From: Microcaldota archaeon
GTDB lineage: Archaea > Micrarchaeota > Micrarchaeia > Micrarchaeales > Micrarchaeaceae
Direction of reading: 5' to 3'
Length of the DNA stretch: 40,663 bases
NCBI GenBank assembly: GCA_021801905.1
Contig: JAKABJ010000003.1
Span: 1 to 40,663 of the forward strand
Shown here: piece after piece, positions 1 through 8,671 of the stretch
Position numbering within the stretch: the first letter of the stretch is position 1
Layout of the letters: each line of letters starts with the position of its first letter
Program-made: the position numbers and the translations under genes
The notes under the pieces: generated by a model
The model's input: the letters and a program-made list of their open reading frames with translations, nothing else
Told to the model about the DNA's origin: nothing
Database searches by the model: none

Positions 1-1
1 G

Positions 2-301
2 GAGAAAGAGAAAGTCGATGAGAAGCCGGTCAGGGTTGACTCCCTAATAAAGCCGGATTTCTGGGTATATCCCAAATATGTGATAACAGTTAAGGCTGAT
101 GAAATAACAAGATCCCCAACCCATACCTGCGGAAAAGAAAAACTAGAAAACGGGACCGAAGCTGGCTTTGCTCTGAGGTTTCCAAGGCTGGCCGGAGACG
201 AGGCTATAAGGAAGGACAAAGGGCCTGAAGATGCTACGACCACAAAGGAAATCTCTGAAATGTATAAGAACCAGAAACGCGTAAGCATAGAGGAAGCTTA
301 G
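2..301 (+). CDS. lig: ATP-dependent DNA ligase, C-terminal fragment (5' end outside window)
   Basis: Frame is open from base 2 (EKEKVDEKPVRVDSLIKPDFWVYPKYVITVKADEITRSPTHTCG...LRFPRLAGDEAIRKDKGPEDATTTKEISEMYKNQ), the typical C-terminus of archaeal ATP-dependent DNA ligase. Confidence 0.85.
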   Translation, partial: EKEKVDEKPVRVDSLIKPDFWVYPKYVITVKADEITRSPTHTCGKEKLENGTEAGFALRFPRLAGDEAIRKDKGPEDATTTKEISEMYKNQKRVSIEEA

Positions 302-305
302 CTGC

Positions 306-632
306 CTATTTCTGTATCACAGATTCTATAACATTAGTGAGCTTCTGCACCCCCTTGACTACGTCTTTCATCTTTGGATTAAGCCTGTATCCAAGCCCAT
401 ACCCTTTCTCGGTCCGTATATGGGTTGGCTGTATCACATTAAGATCCAGAGAAAGCTCTCTCAGGGTTATTATCAAAGTTTTTCTTGTGAATTTTTTCTC
501 TAGTACCGAATAAAGTTCTTTCGTAGTCCTCGGCGACTTTTTTAGCAAAAGCTCCATCACGGCGTAATTCGGCCTAGTTATCGCCTTTCTGAGCGCCCAG
601 ATATCGTCTTTCGGCTTCTCTCCCGCAACCAT
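306..632 (-). CDS. small winged-helix/HTH-like protein
   Basis: 108 aa ORF; helical pattern TTKELYSVLEKKFTRKTLIITLRELSLDLNVI resembles wHTH; convergent with ligase gene. Confidence 0.6.
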   Translation of the reverse strand: MVAGEKPKDDIWALRKAITRPNYAVMELLLKKSPRTTKELYSVLEKKFTRKTLIITLRELSLDLNVIQPTHIRTEKGYGLGYRLNPKMKDVVKGVQKLTNVIESVIQK

Positions 633-831
633 AAAGATACATTTCAGTAAAGGTTTATAAATATTTGTAGTTGGTTCATCAAATGTGTGTTTTTATAAAA
701 GCTTATAAATAAATAAAAGCAGATAAACTTCAAAAGTTAAAGATTTAAGTATATCTTCCTAATTTTAAGTAAAATATTTATATTTAAATATATAAACATT
801 TACTAAAGTATATGCTTATCAGACTGATTCG

Positions 832-2085
832 ATGAGTAATTTGAGCGCAATTATTAGGATGTGTGAGAAGAAAGGCGTGGCAATAAATAAACACATGCCA
901 GTGGATGCCAGGATTGGCTTAGCCGCAGAGCAGATTATGGCCCTTTCGCAGGAATCTGGCAATCGGATTTCCGGAGAGGAATGCATTATTGCTTCACACA
1001 TGCTGGCCGGGTATGGGCGCGCAAGTTTCATAATGGAAAAACATGGCTTTAATAGGGTTGATATATTTCCTAATGGAAAGGTTTTTGCATACGGGCCATT
1101 TCCAAAGTACAAGAGAATCCCTATTAAAATGAAAAAGGAGAAATGCTTTGGCAGCATAAAAGAAGCAATCAAGAATGACGCCGAAATGCATTACAATGGC
1201 AGGCTTATGCTCGAGGTATATGCGAAAGCTGGGAAATTAGCGCAAAATAAGTTTGCCACGCTATATTCAAAAACCGCCCCTCCAGCTCCTCTTTCATGCT
1301 ATGCCAATGCATCCACAGAAGACCTGGAAAAAATATCCTGCCTATGGATGGCTCTAGAATCTGGCATGGGGATTGCATTCACAGGAGAAGAGTCAGCAGT
1401 GGGAAAAGCAATCTTTTCTTTTTTGTCATTGCTGCCAAGCAACGGCAAAATTGCCATGTTTTCAAAGAACAGAGTATGGCTAGACGCATATCCCAACATT
1501 ATCCTTTCAGATTGCTTGGCAAAAGAGAAAGGCGGCAAAGTTATGAGCGGCATTGTGGGCCTTAGGGTGATGCTTGCAGCATCCGATGCTCCAGAAGAAT
1601 GCTGCATAAGAAGAGCATTTGAGGCAAGCAACTATGGGATACCCTTTGCAATAAATCTTGGAGATATCGCTGTTGAAGACTCTGTAAGAGTGCTTCTATC
1701 AAGCCCGTACAATATAAGCAGGGAATTGATTAGCGCATTGGACCTTATAGTGCAAATAGATAATAACGGGATGATATCTGGCATGCTGGAGCTGAAATGG
1801 GCCGAGAAGAGCATAACATCTCCTCCTATATACGGGTATAAAATTACTAATATGGCAGAAAAAGGGCCTATAAACAAAATGCTTCTGAAAAGCTCTGAGA
1901 TTGCAAAATTTTATATGAGGATAAACCCATCAAACATCTCATCATTCGAAAAGGAGATCGCACTCCGTTCAAGGTATCTTTGCATTGAGGGCCGCAAGGC
2001 AGTTAGAGCAGGACATTCATCAGCGTATTTCGCAACAAGGTTCTTTGGTTTTATTCACAAAAGAATTAAATATAGCAAAAGCTGA
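832..2085 (+). CDS. degenerate type IV pilus/secretion ATPase-like (VirB11/PilT-type) protein
   Basis: 417 aa ORF; SGMGIAFTGEESAVGKA resembles a decayed Walker A; EDSVRVLLSSPYNISRELISALDLIVQI resembles the conserved GspE/VirB11 C-terminal segment (SAEDAIRRLxSPPxNIPRxLLxALDLIV). Confidence 0.6.
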   Translation: MSNLSAIIRMCEKKGVAINKHMPVDARIGLAAEQIMALSQESGNRISGEECIIASHMLAGYGRASFIMEKHGFNRVDIFPNGKVFAYGPFPKYKRIPIKMKKEKCFGSIKEAIKNDAEMHYNGRLMLEVYAKAGKLAQNKFATLYSKTAPPAPLSCYANASTEDLEKISCLWMALESGMGIAFTGEESAVGKAIFSFLSLLPSNGKIAMFSKNRVWLDAYPNIILSDCLAKEKGGKVMSGIVGLRVMLAASDAPEECCIRRAFEASNYGIPFAINLGDIAVEDSVRVLLSSPYNISRELISALDLIVQIDNNGMISGMLELKWAEKSITSPPIYGYKITNMAEKGPINKMLLKSSEIAKFYMRINPSNISSFEKEIALRSRYLCIEGRKAVRAGHSSAYFATRFFGFIHKRIKYSKS

Positions 2086-2100
2086 ATTGCATCTGCATAT

Positions 2101-2173
2101 GGCCTTAGTGGTGTAACGGCTCGCACGGAAGGCTGTGGACCTTCAAGACCGGGTCCGACTCCCGGCTAAGGCC
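2101..2173 (+). tRNA. tRNA-His(GTG)
   Basis: GCCTTAG/CTAAGGC acceptor with G-1:C73 extension, anticodon arm GAAGG-CTGTGGA-CCTTC, T arm CCGGG-TCCGACT-CCCGG. Confidence 0.93.
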
Positions 2174-2199
2174 TTCGGGTGGAGTCGGACTGCTATCTC

Positions 2200-3381
2200 T
2201 TACTTAAGTGCCTGTTTGATAAAGAACGATGGACTTTTTGCCAGTATTTTTAATAGGTTCTTATTTGAAAAGTCGGCTTTCATTAGATTCAGAAAATCTT
2301 TTTCTGACAGTTTTCCTAGTTTATGTATGCTTTTTTCCCATTCTTTGTCCGAATAGTTAGCCATGTTCCTTTGTAGCATCAGGCCTATCTTATTATGCTT
2401 GGCTGCCTTTGCTGATTCCTTTTCATATACTTGTAATAGACTCATGTTACTATGTTCTATCGCTTTAGCCGAAACATCTGCTGCCAGAAAACCGAACCTA
2501 AGAGCTGGTCTTATTCCTTCTCCAACTACTGGATTTGCTTGGCATGCCGCATCACCGACTAGTATAAGACCATTTGTAGTTACTTTGTTTATAACAGGTT
2601 CAACTGGTATAACTCCAGAATGCATCTCTGTTGGCGTTATTCTGCCCAAGTCCTCTAGTATTGCTGGACGTTTTGCTATTAGATTATCAAGAAGAGGTAG
2701 TGGTGATAGTTTTGAATCTGGCTTTGTGACCCCGACACCTATCCTAACTTTGTGATCAGATAGCGGAAAAACCCATACATAGCCTGTTGGAGCAACTTCA
2801 GAGCCAACGAACAGCATGGCGGTTCGTTTGTCTACATGCTCAACATACGCTTCATACTCTACTCCAGAGCCGAAGCGTGCTGGGCCTTTTCCAAGCATCT
2901 TGAACTTTCTTGCAGAAATGGCAGAGAACCCGCTGCAGTCTATTACGATCTTGGACCTAGCCGTTACCTCTCGGCCGGCTCTGACCACCTTCACGCCTGT
3001 GACATTAGAGCCATCAAACATTATATCCTTGGCGTCAACACCAACCTGGATGTTGCAGCCCTTCTCTGCAGCCCTATTGGCAAGATATTGATAGATGGAG
3101 CGCGTATCCAATATACAGGCAGTATCTTTCTTGTAACAGAACTCTATATTGCTTTTGAATGTTCCAAATATTACTTTCCTTATAGGATTGTAGAATTTGC
3201 TAGGAATCCTGAACTCCTTCATGTCAGCTATGTAAGATCCTCCGCTTGTCCTAACGGGATAGCCAATTTCGTATTGCTTCTCAAATAAGACTGTATCAAG
3301 TCCATGCTCGGAAGCCCTATTTGCAGCGGCGAGGCCAGCGGGTCCGGCACCGATTATTATAATATCAGAATTAAGTTCCAT
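2200..3381 (-). CDS. FAD-dependent geranylgeranyl reductase family protein (digeranylgeranylglycerophospholipid reductase-like)
   Basis: N-terminal IIIIGAGPAGLAAANRASEHG dinucleotide-binding motif; LVGDAACQANPVVGEGIRPALRFG motif of the GGR family. Confidence 0.85.
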   Translation of the reverse strand: MELNSDIIIIGAGPAGLAAANRASEHGLDTVLFEKQYEIGYPVRTSGGSYIADMKEFRIPSKFYNPIRKVIFGTFKSNIEFCYKKDTACILDTRSIYQYLANRAAEKGCNIQVGVDAKDIMFDGSNVTGVKVVRAGREVTARSKIVIDCSGFSAISARKFKMLGKGPARFGSGVEYEAYVEHVDKRTAMLFVGSEVAPTGYVWVFPLSDHKVRIGVGVTKPDSKLSPLPLLDNLIAKRPAILEDLGRITPTEMHSGVIPVEPVINKVTTNGLILVGDAACQANPVVGEGIRPALRFGFLAADVSAKAIEHSNMSLLQVYEKESAKAAKHNKIGLMLQRNMANYSDKEWEKSIHKLGKLSEKDFLNLMKADFSNKNLLKILAKSPSFFIKQALK

Positions 3382-3669
3382 TAATGAGGATTAGCTACGA
3401 AGCCTTAAAGCTCTAGCTATCCAATTTCCAAATATAAAAGTAAAGGCCTAGACCACTTGCACAGTGCCATGGCTAAGGCCTTGAATGTATTCGCTTCTTC
3501 AAGGCTCATTAATTAATTTCTTCACATCCTGATTCTTCATAGGTTCTATGCTCCAGAAAAAGTTATCTTGCAGAGATGAATGAGACGGTTAAACTCAAGG
3601 AATTTCATGCTTGCACCAGTATAAAAAACATTTGGAATATATGCATCTTTCTATAAATATTGCTGCATA

Positions 3670-4863
3670 ATGAGAATTATGATGAAAGACCACCACGGCT
3701 GGTTGAGCAAGAATGTTCTTCTTATATCAATGTCAGCGTTCTTTTCTGACCTGGGCTACCAAAGCGTACTGGCTGCTTTGCCAATATTTCTTGTTCTGAT
3801 ACTGCACGCTCCTGTATACGTATTTGGGATTGTTATAGCAATTTCATCAGGCCTGGGATCTCTTATCGGATACCTTGGCGGAAAAATGTCAGATAAGTAT
3901 GGAATGAAAAAAGTGTCTATACTAGGCAATGCATTCATACCTCTGCTCTCTCTAACTGGCATAGCGGCAAATCTTTATGAGGCCGCAACTCTGTTCTCTT
4001 CAGGATGGCTTGCAAGGAACTTCCGATCTCCTGCAAGGCGGGCTCTTATAAGCAATGAGGCGACTCCAAATACAAGAGGAAGGATATTCGGGTTCTTGAA
4101 TGCCCTTGACGTAGGCGGAGGGGTCCTGTCTGTAGCCATACTTATACTGCTTACATACCTTAAATTTCCCCTCAGGTACATATTGCTTTATACGGCCATA
4201 CCAATAACCTTTGCCACAATACTCCTTCTATTTGTAAAAGAAAAAAAGAAGCCGCAGCTCCGCCAAACCAAAAAAGAGACTCCCTTTAACCATGGCAAGG
4301 CTGGCAGATCGGCATATCTCGGAGTGCTGGCAGCAACGGCGCTATACGGTTTTAGCTTCTACAGCCTAGGCTTCCCAATTCTTACCATAGCACAATCTAC
4401 AGGAAACAATGTAGAAGGATTTGCATCATATGCTGTATTCCTTCTTGCATCTGCGCTCTTCGGCTACTACATAGGAACAAGGAAATTCAATATAATAAGA
4501 AGCCTTGGATTTATGGGATATATTATGTCAGCCGTTGGCGCTCTTTTTCTTGGCATATCATACCTCTACGATTTTGGGCCTATAGCCCTATACCTTTCGG
4601 TAATTATAATAGGCATGGCAGTAGGTACAATAGATACTTTGGAGCCAAACCTGATAACTCAAATTAAAACTAAAGCAAAGAGAGGGGAGGGGATGGGGAT
4701 GCTGACCTCATCAAGAAGCATAGGCATTTTCACAGGCAATTTAGTAATGGGCATCCTATACTATTATGGCCCTTTTTACTCCTATATGTATGCAGCAGCA
4801 ATAGCAGTTTTGGGCGGATGCCTCCTTCTAATTGCAGGTTCAAAATTCAGTGGCAGAATATGA
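3670..4863 (+). CDS. MFS transporter
   Basis: 397 aa, about 12 hydrophobic segments, GGKMSDKYGMKKV motif of MFS loop 2-3. Confidence 0.85.
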   Translation: MRIMMKDHHGWLSKNVLLISMSAFFSDLGYQSVLAALPIFLVLILHAPVYVFGIVIAISSGLGSLIGYLGGKMSDKYGMKKVSILGNAFIPLLSLTGIAANLYEAATLFSSGWLARNFRSPARRALISNEATPNTRGRIFGFLNALDVGGGVLSVAILILLTYLKFPLRYILLYTAIPITFATILLLFVKEKKKPQLRQTKKETPFNHGKAGRSAYLGVLAATALYGFSFYSLGFPILTIAQSTGNNVEGFASYAVFLLASALFGYYIGTRKFNIIRSLGFMGYIMSAVGALFLGISYLYDFGPIALYLSVIIIGMAVGTIDTLEPNLITQIKTKAKRGEGMGMLTSSRSIGIFTGNLVMGILYYYGPFYSYMYAAAIAVLGGCLLLIAGSKFSGRI

Positions 4864-4900
4864 AAATATGCCATATATGAGTGTAAAAAAGATTGAAAGA

Positions 4901-4913
4901 AAGCCTTTTAATA
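4901..4913 (+). promoter_or_regulatory. putative archaeal BRE/TATA promoter for micro-ORF 4945-4974
   Basis: AAGCCTTTTAATA resembles other promoter-like boxes in this window (AAGCCTTTTAAAT near 12071, AAGCCTTTTTATA near 30597). Confidence 0.4.
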
Positions 4914-4944
4914 CTTACTATTGATATTTAAACAGGTGAATTAA

Positions 4945-4974
4945 ATGGGAGGCGGAGATCCAAAACCAACTTAA
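4945..4974 (+). CDS. putative 9-aa micropeptide MGGGDPKPT
   Basis: ATG GGA GGC GGA GAT CCA AAA CCA ACT TAA preceded by AGGTGA SD-like site (4934-4939) and TATA-like box (4901-4913). Confidence 0.3.
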   Translation: MGGGDPKPT

Positions 4975-5101
4975 AATTTAATTGATGCAGCTTATTGCAT
5001 ATATTATTAATATTTGAAATGCTTAGGCTGTATTTCTCTTTTTTTAATTTTAATTCTATAATTTCTATTTGTTAAGGCGCTTATTCGATATTAAATTGGG
5101 C

Positions 5102-6424
5102 CTATTTATCCTGTGCCTCGTTTTTAATATCTGCTAGTCTTCTAAAACCAGGGCAGCCAACCAAGTAATCTGTTATTATTGAACTGCCTATCTCCACACC
5201 CCTTACATTCCTTCTAATCCACAAATCCGCATCTTCCTGTGAATATCCAAATACAGGTGTGAGAAGTATCTCTCCATAAGGTGCAGATGCATCTCCTGCA
5301 ATAGTAAACCTGTTGAAAGGAGAGTTGCCTGCATCGTCCCTCACATATGTTATATACTTCAGCCTATCCTGATTAAAAGAAACAACGTCAAACTGCTTAA
5401 GATAAATTAATAATGAAAACCTGCAATTCGGCTTTGTAGCAACAATTGTTGCCCTCTCTATTACTTTATTTTCAATAAGCTTGCGGTAGGTGTGCTGTGC
5501 ATTCCCTCTCGAGAGGCGGTGTTTTTCATCTATTGCAGTAAATTCCATTCCTCCTTCAGAGTTTAATTCACGAAGCACAGCGTACTCGCTTGGAAGAAGC
5601 TGATCTTTTTCCCTTCTCGGCGAATCCCTGCTCTTTTTCCAGACCCTGCTCTCAAGTAACTTGAAGAATTCATCCCTTAATGGAATATAGCCGTGCCATT
5701 CCCTGAGATAGCCTACCTCCCACGAAGAGGATATGCCTGAAAAAAACCTATTTGATCTTATCCTATAAATTATTTTTTCAACTTCATCCACATTCTCTGC
5801 CAGCATGTAAATCAGAAGATCATGGTCTCCTTTCATAATGGCTGCCATCTGTATTAGAGGCTCTGCAGCAAGCAGGCTTTTTATATTCGAATAATCAGGC
5901 TGTTTAGAAAAAAATTTTACTACTGCAATAAACCTGTAAAAGCCGAATATTTTAGGATATATCTCTATGGTTTTCCTTATATCATATTTTTTGAAGAGGC
6001 TCTTGATCCTATAATAGGCAGAGCCTGTACTAATGCCTGCATTTGATGCAATTATTGGAACAGGCATTCTTGCATCCCTGCTTAAAGATTCCAATATGAG
6101 AGAGTCTACATCGTCAACATGTGCGCTTTCATACTCCCTTCCGGATCGCAAACCTCTCTCTATATACTCGTTAATGTTTTTCGCGCGCGTCTTTTCGGTT
6201 CTATGAACTGCCTTATGAAATTCGCCTAAGTTATCTATCCATCCTATGTAGAATTGCCTTTTTATCCTATTTGATTTCCTGTCAGCATCTACTATGTACT
6301 TGTACTCGTATGCGCAGAATCTCCCTCTTATCATAGACAATGTGACCTTGTTATTGCTCTCCGTACGTAATTTTTCGAGCGTGGCTGCAACACTCTCTGG
6401 GTATTCCATATGCTTCCTTGCCAT
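5102..6424 (-). CDS. double Lrp/AsnC-like winged-helix regulator with N-terminal YIG-type domain (paralogue A)
   Basis: DVDSLILESLSRDARMPVPIIASNAGISTGSAYYRIKSL resembles an Lrp/AsnC HTH; second half repeats a wHTH-like architecture; clear homologue of 21618-22955. Confidence 0.7.
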   Translation of the reverse strand: MARKHMEYPESVAATLEKLRTESNNKVTLSMIRGRFCAYEYKYIVDADRKSNRIKRQFYIGWIDNLGEFHKAVHRTEKTRAKNINEYIERGLRSGREYESAHVDDVDSLILESLSRDARMPVPIIASNAGISTGSAYYRIKSLFKKYDIRKTIEIYPKIFGFYRFIAVVKFFSKQPDYSNIKSLLAAEPLIQMAAIMKGDHDLLIYMLAENVDEVEKIIYRIRSNRFFSGISSSWEVGYLREWHGYIPLRDEFFKLLESRVWKKSRDSPRREKDQLLPSEYAVLRELNSEGGMEFTAIDEKHRLSRGNAQHTYRKLIENKVIERATIVATKPNCRFSLLIYLKQFDVVSFNQDRLKYITYVRDDAGNSPFNRFTIAGDASAPYGEILLTPVFGYSQEDADLWIRRNVRGVEIGSSIITDYLVGCPGFRRLADIKNEAQDK

Positions 6425-6463
6425 ATATGCTTAGTATACCTATAAATATAAATATATTACTCT

Positions 6464-6499
6464 TATCTTACTTAATTTAATAATAAAGTATCTTACTTA
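6464..6499. repeat. direct repeat TATCTTACTTA x2 upstream of regulator A
   Basis: Identical 11-mers at 6464-6474 and 6489-6499, 25 bp apart. Confidence 0.6.
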
Positions 6500-6676
6500 T
6501 ATTCAAATATGATATTAAGTTATAAAATTCACTATTAACTCTTAATATAATATAATAATCCAGCAATAGGATATAAATACAAGAAGATACGTAATATTAA
6601 TGTGCGTAAAAGCGCGCATAGAATAATATCAAAATATTATGCTGGTTTCTAACGTATAAAGTCCCAAACCCATCCT

Positions 6677-6702
6677 GGGCGCATGGCTAATGCTGTGCGC
6701 CC
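6677..6702 (+). other. strong hairpin GGGCGCATGGC-TAAT-GCTGTGCGCCC
   Basis: 11-bp stem (two wobble pairs) with a 4-nt loop in an AT-rich intergenic region. Confidence 0.65.
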
Positions 6703-6732
6703 TTAAAGTTTATAATACGGACATAAGGTAAG

Positions 6733-6858
6733 ATGATGAAGCTGTTCAACATCCAAAATAAGAACGAAGCTAATAAGAAAAATACAGAGCGCCCTATAAA
6801 AGTAATAAAGACAAGCGAAAACTCTTGGCAAATCGTCTATTCTGATTTACCTGATTGA
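6733..6858 (+). CDS. small 41-aa protein
   Basis: MMKLFNIQNKNEANKKNTERPIKVIKTSENSWQIVYSDLPD; preceded by AAGGTAAG SD-like site and AAGTTTATAATA TATA-like box; not in the supplied ORF track. Confidence 0.45.
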   Translation: MMKLFNIQNKNEANKKNTERPIKVIKTSENSWQIVYSDLPD

Positions 6859-6883
6859 ATCGCAAATTCTCCATCCTTAAAGG

Positions 6884-8437
6884 CTAAATAATATATAGGG
6901 CAATCCATCTTGTCATATTCTTGATGAAGATTCTAAATCCGCCCGTATTCTTCTTGATGTCTTTTATCATCTTTTTATACATTACTTTTTCCTGAGGATC
7001 TAGCTTGCCTTCCTTGACGATTTCCTGCTTTTTCCCATCAACCGTCTGAGTCTCAGTCTTGCTTATCACGTCTTTTTTTACCATAAAATACCATTCATCA
7101 AGGGAGCTCCCGCTTTCATCCTTATCTCTAAGCACTGCAAGTATGTCTCCTGTTGTCATCTTCCTCTCAGTATGGTATTGGTATTCGTGCAATAAAGGCT
7201 TCATTGCAGCTTTGTCTACTGCTTTCTTTATGTCTGCTGGCGAATATCCTGCAGTTGCCCTGCCAATACGTCCATAATTTATAAATCCTCTCGGCTTGTT
7301 CCTTGTCTCAAATTTTATCATGGCAACTCTCTCTTTATATGTTGGCGGGCCTATGTAAAGGTGGTCGCCAAACCTTCCGCTTCTTTTAAGAGCAGGATCT
7401 ATGTCCCATGGTTGGTTTGTAGTTCCTATTACGAATATTCCCTCTGGCGTCTTCTCAAGCCCATTCATCTCTACAAGGAATTGGTTTATTGCAGATCTCA
7501 TTGCTGAACCTTGCGTTCCATCCCCTCCGCCTCCTCTTTTAACTCCAAGGGCATCAAGCTCATCAAACATCACTATGCATGGGGTGTTTTTTCTTGCCTC
7601 TTCGAATATCGCATGAAGGTTTTTTTCAGTGTTTCCTGTATACATGTCTATTATCTGGTTTATCTGTGCAATGAATACCTTAGCGTTTGCCTCTCCAGCA
7701 AGTGCATTTACTATATATGTTTTTCCGACTCCTGGAGGCCCGTATAATATCAGTCCAAGCCCTAGCTGCTTCCCGTATTTCTTGAAGAGGCCGGGATTCT
7801 TTATTGCAAGCACCACGTTGGTTGAAAGGTATTCCTTTATCTTCTTCAGCCCTACAACGTTCTCGAAATTGCTGTCTGATTTATAGAAAGCAAGCTTCTT
7901 TATCTGGCCATCCTCTATCACCGTTTTCTGCTCAGCATCTTTAACATTGTTGGCTATTTTTGTAGAAGCCTGTCCTCCGCTTAGATTCGGAATGCTTGCA
8001 TTAACATGTATAAGGGAGTCTATGGATTCGAGTCTGCTCCTGGCTTCTTTATATTCTGGATTGTTAGACAGGGCTTTTTCGTACCATGAGCGAGCTCCAA
8101 TAAAGTCATTATTTGCTTCTAAAATGTCTCCTATAAGCATAGGAGCATCCCAGCTTTTGGGCTGGAGCTTGATTACTGTTTCCAGGTCCTTCTTCGCGCT
8201 TTCGTAATCCTGATTTATCCTATATGCAAGCGCCCTGTTGAAATATGCGTCAGCATATTTTGGGTCTATTTTCAGAGCTTCTGTATATTCAGCTACTGCT
8301 TCTTCCATTTTACTTGCTTCAAAGTTAGCATTGCCCTTCTTCCAATGCTCTACAGCTTGCTCATTGACCTTTGGCTGCGCTTGAGGTTTCAGTTCTTCTT
8401 TCTCATCTGCGCTTCCTTTTGCCAAATTATCACACAA
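6884..8437 (-). CDS. TPR-repeat protein with C-terminal AAA ATPase domain
   Basis: TPR units (AEYTEALKIDPKYADAYFNRALAYRINQDYESAKKDLETVIKLQP...); Walker A GPPGVGKT, Walker B CIVMFDELDAL, arginine-finger region SGRFGDHLYIGPP. Confidence 0.9.
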   Translation of the reverse strand: MCDNLAKGSADEKEELKPQAQPKVNEQAVEHWKKGNANFEASKMEEAVAEYTEALKIDPKYADAYFNRALAYRINQDYESAKKDLETVIKLQPKSWDAPMLIGDILEANNDFIGARSWYEKALSNNPEYKEARSRLESIDSLIHVNASIPNLSGGQASTKIANNVKDAEQKTVIEDGQIKKLAFYKSDSNFENVVGLKKIKEYLSTNVVLAIKNPGLFKKYGKQLGLGLILYGPPGVGKTYIVNALAGEANAKVFIAQINQIIDMYTGNTEKNLHAIFEEARKNTPCIVMFDELDALGVKRGGGGDGTQGSAMRSAINQFLVEMNGLEKTPEGIFVIGTTNQPWDIDPALKRSGRFGDHLYIGPPTYKERVAMIKFETRNKPRGFINYGRIGRATAGYSPADIKKAVDKAAMKPLLHEYQYHTERKMTTGDILAVLRDKDESGSSLDEWYFMVKKDVISKTETQTVDGKKQEIVKEGKLDPQEKVMYKKMIKDIKKNTGGFRIFIKNMTRWIALYII

Positions 8438-8582
8438 ATGCTCAGTATATTTACCTATTTATTTATTACCTTTTTAAAGAACTTAGCAAGTATCAACGCT
8501 AGCTCAAAAACCCTCGCTATTTATGCGCGGGACTATGCACATTGTGCAAAATTATTCTGTTTTGCATAAAATTTCTGCAAAA

Positions 8583-8657
8583 TGGGCCCGCTGAGATTTG
8601 AACTCAGGGCCTCCTGATTATCAGTCAGGCGCTCCAACCAGGCTAAGCTACGGGCCC
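8583..8657 (-). tRNA. tRNA-Ile(GAT)
   Basis: Reverse complement GGGCCCGTAGCTTAGCCTGGTTGGAGCGCCTGACTGATAATCAGGAGGCCCTGAGTTCAAATCTCAGCGGGCCCA; anticodon loop CTGATAA. Confidence 0.93.
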
Positions 8658-8671
8658 AAGCAAGCTTTATT

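Noticed and set aside
2363-3288. Plus-strand ORFs of 130, 91 and 150 aa
   Set aside because: Antisense shadows of the FAD-dependent reductase
3576-3656. 26-codon ORF MNETVKLKEFHACTSIKNIWNICIFL
   Set aside because: No convincing SD or promoter spacing; likely chance
5102-6424. Transposase hypothesis for the regulators
   Set aside because: Only the N-terminal segment resembles transposase N-termini; no DDE domain, terminal inverted repeats or target duplications seen; HTH/Lrp-like domains explain the rest
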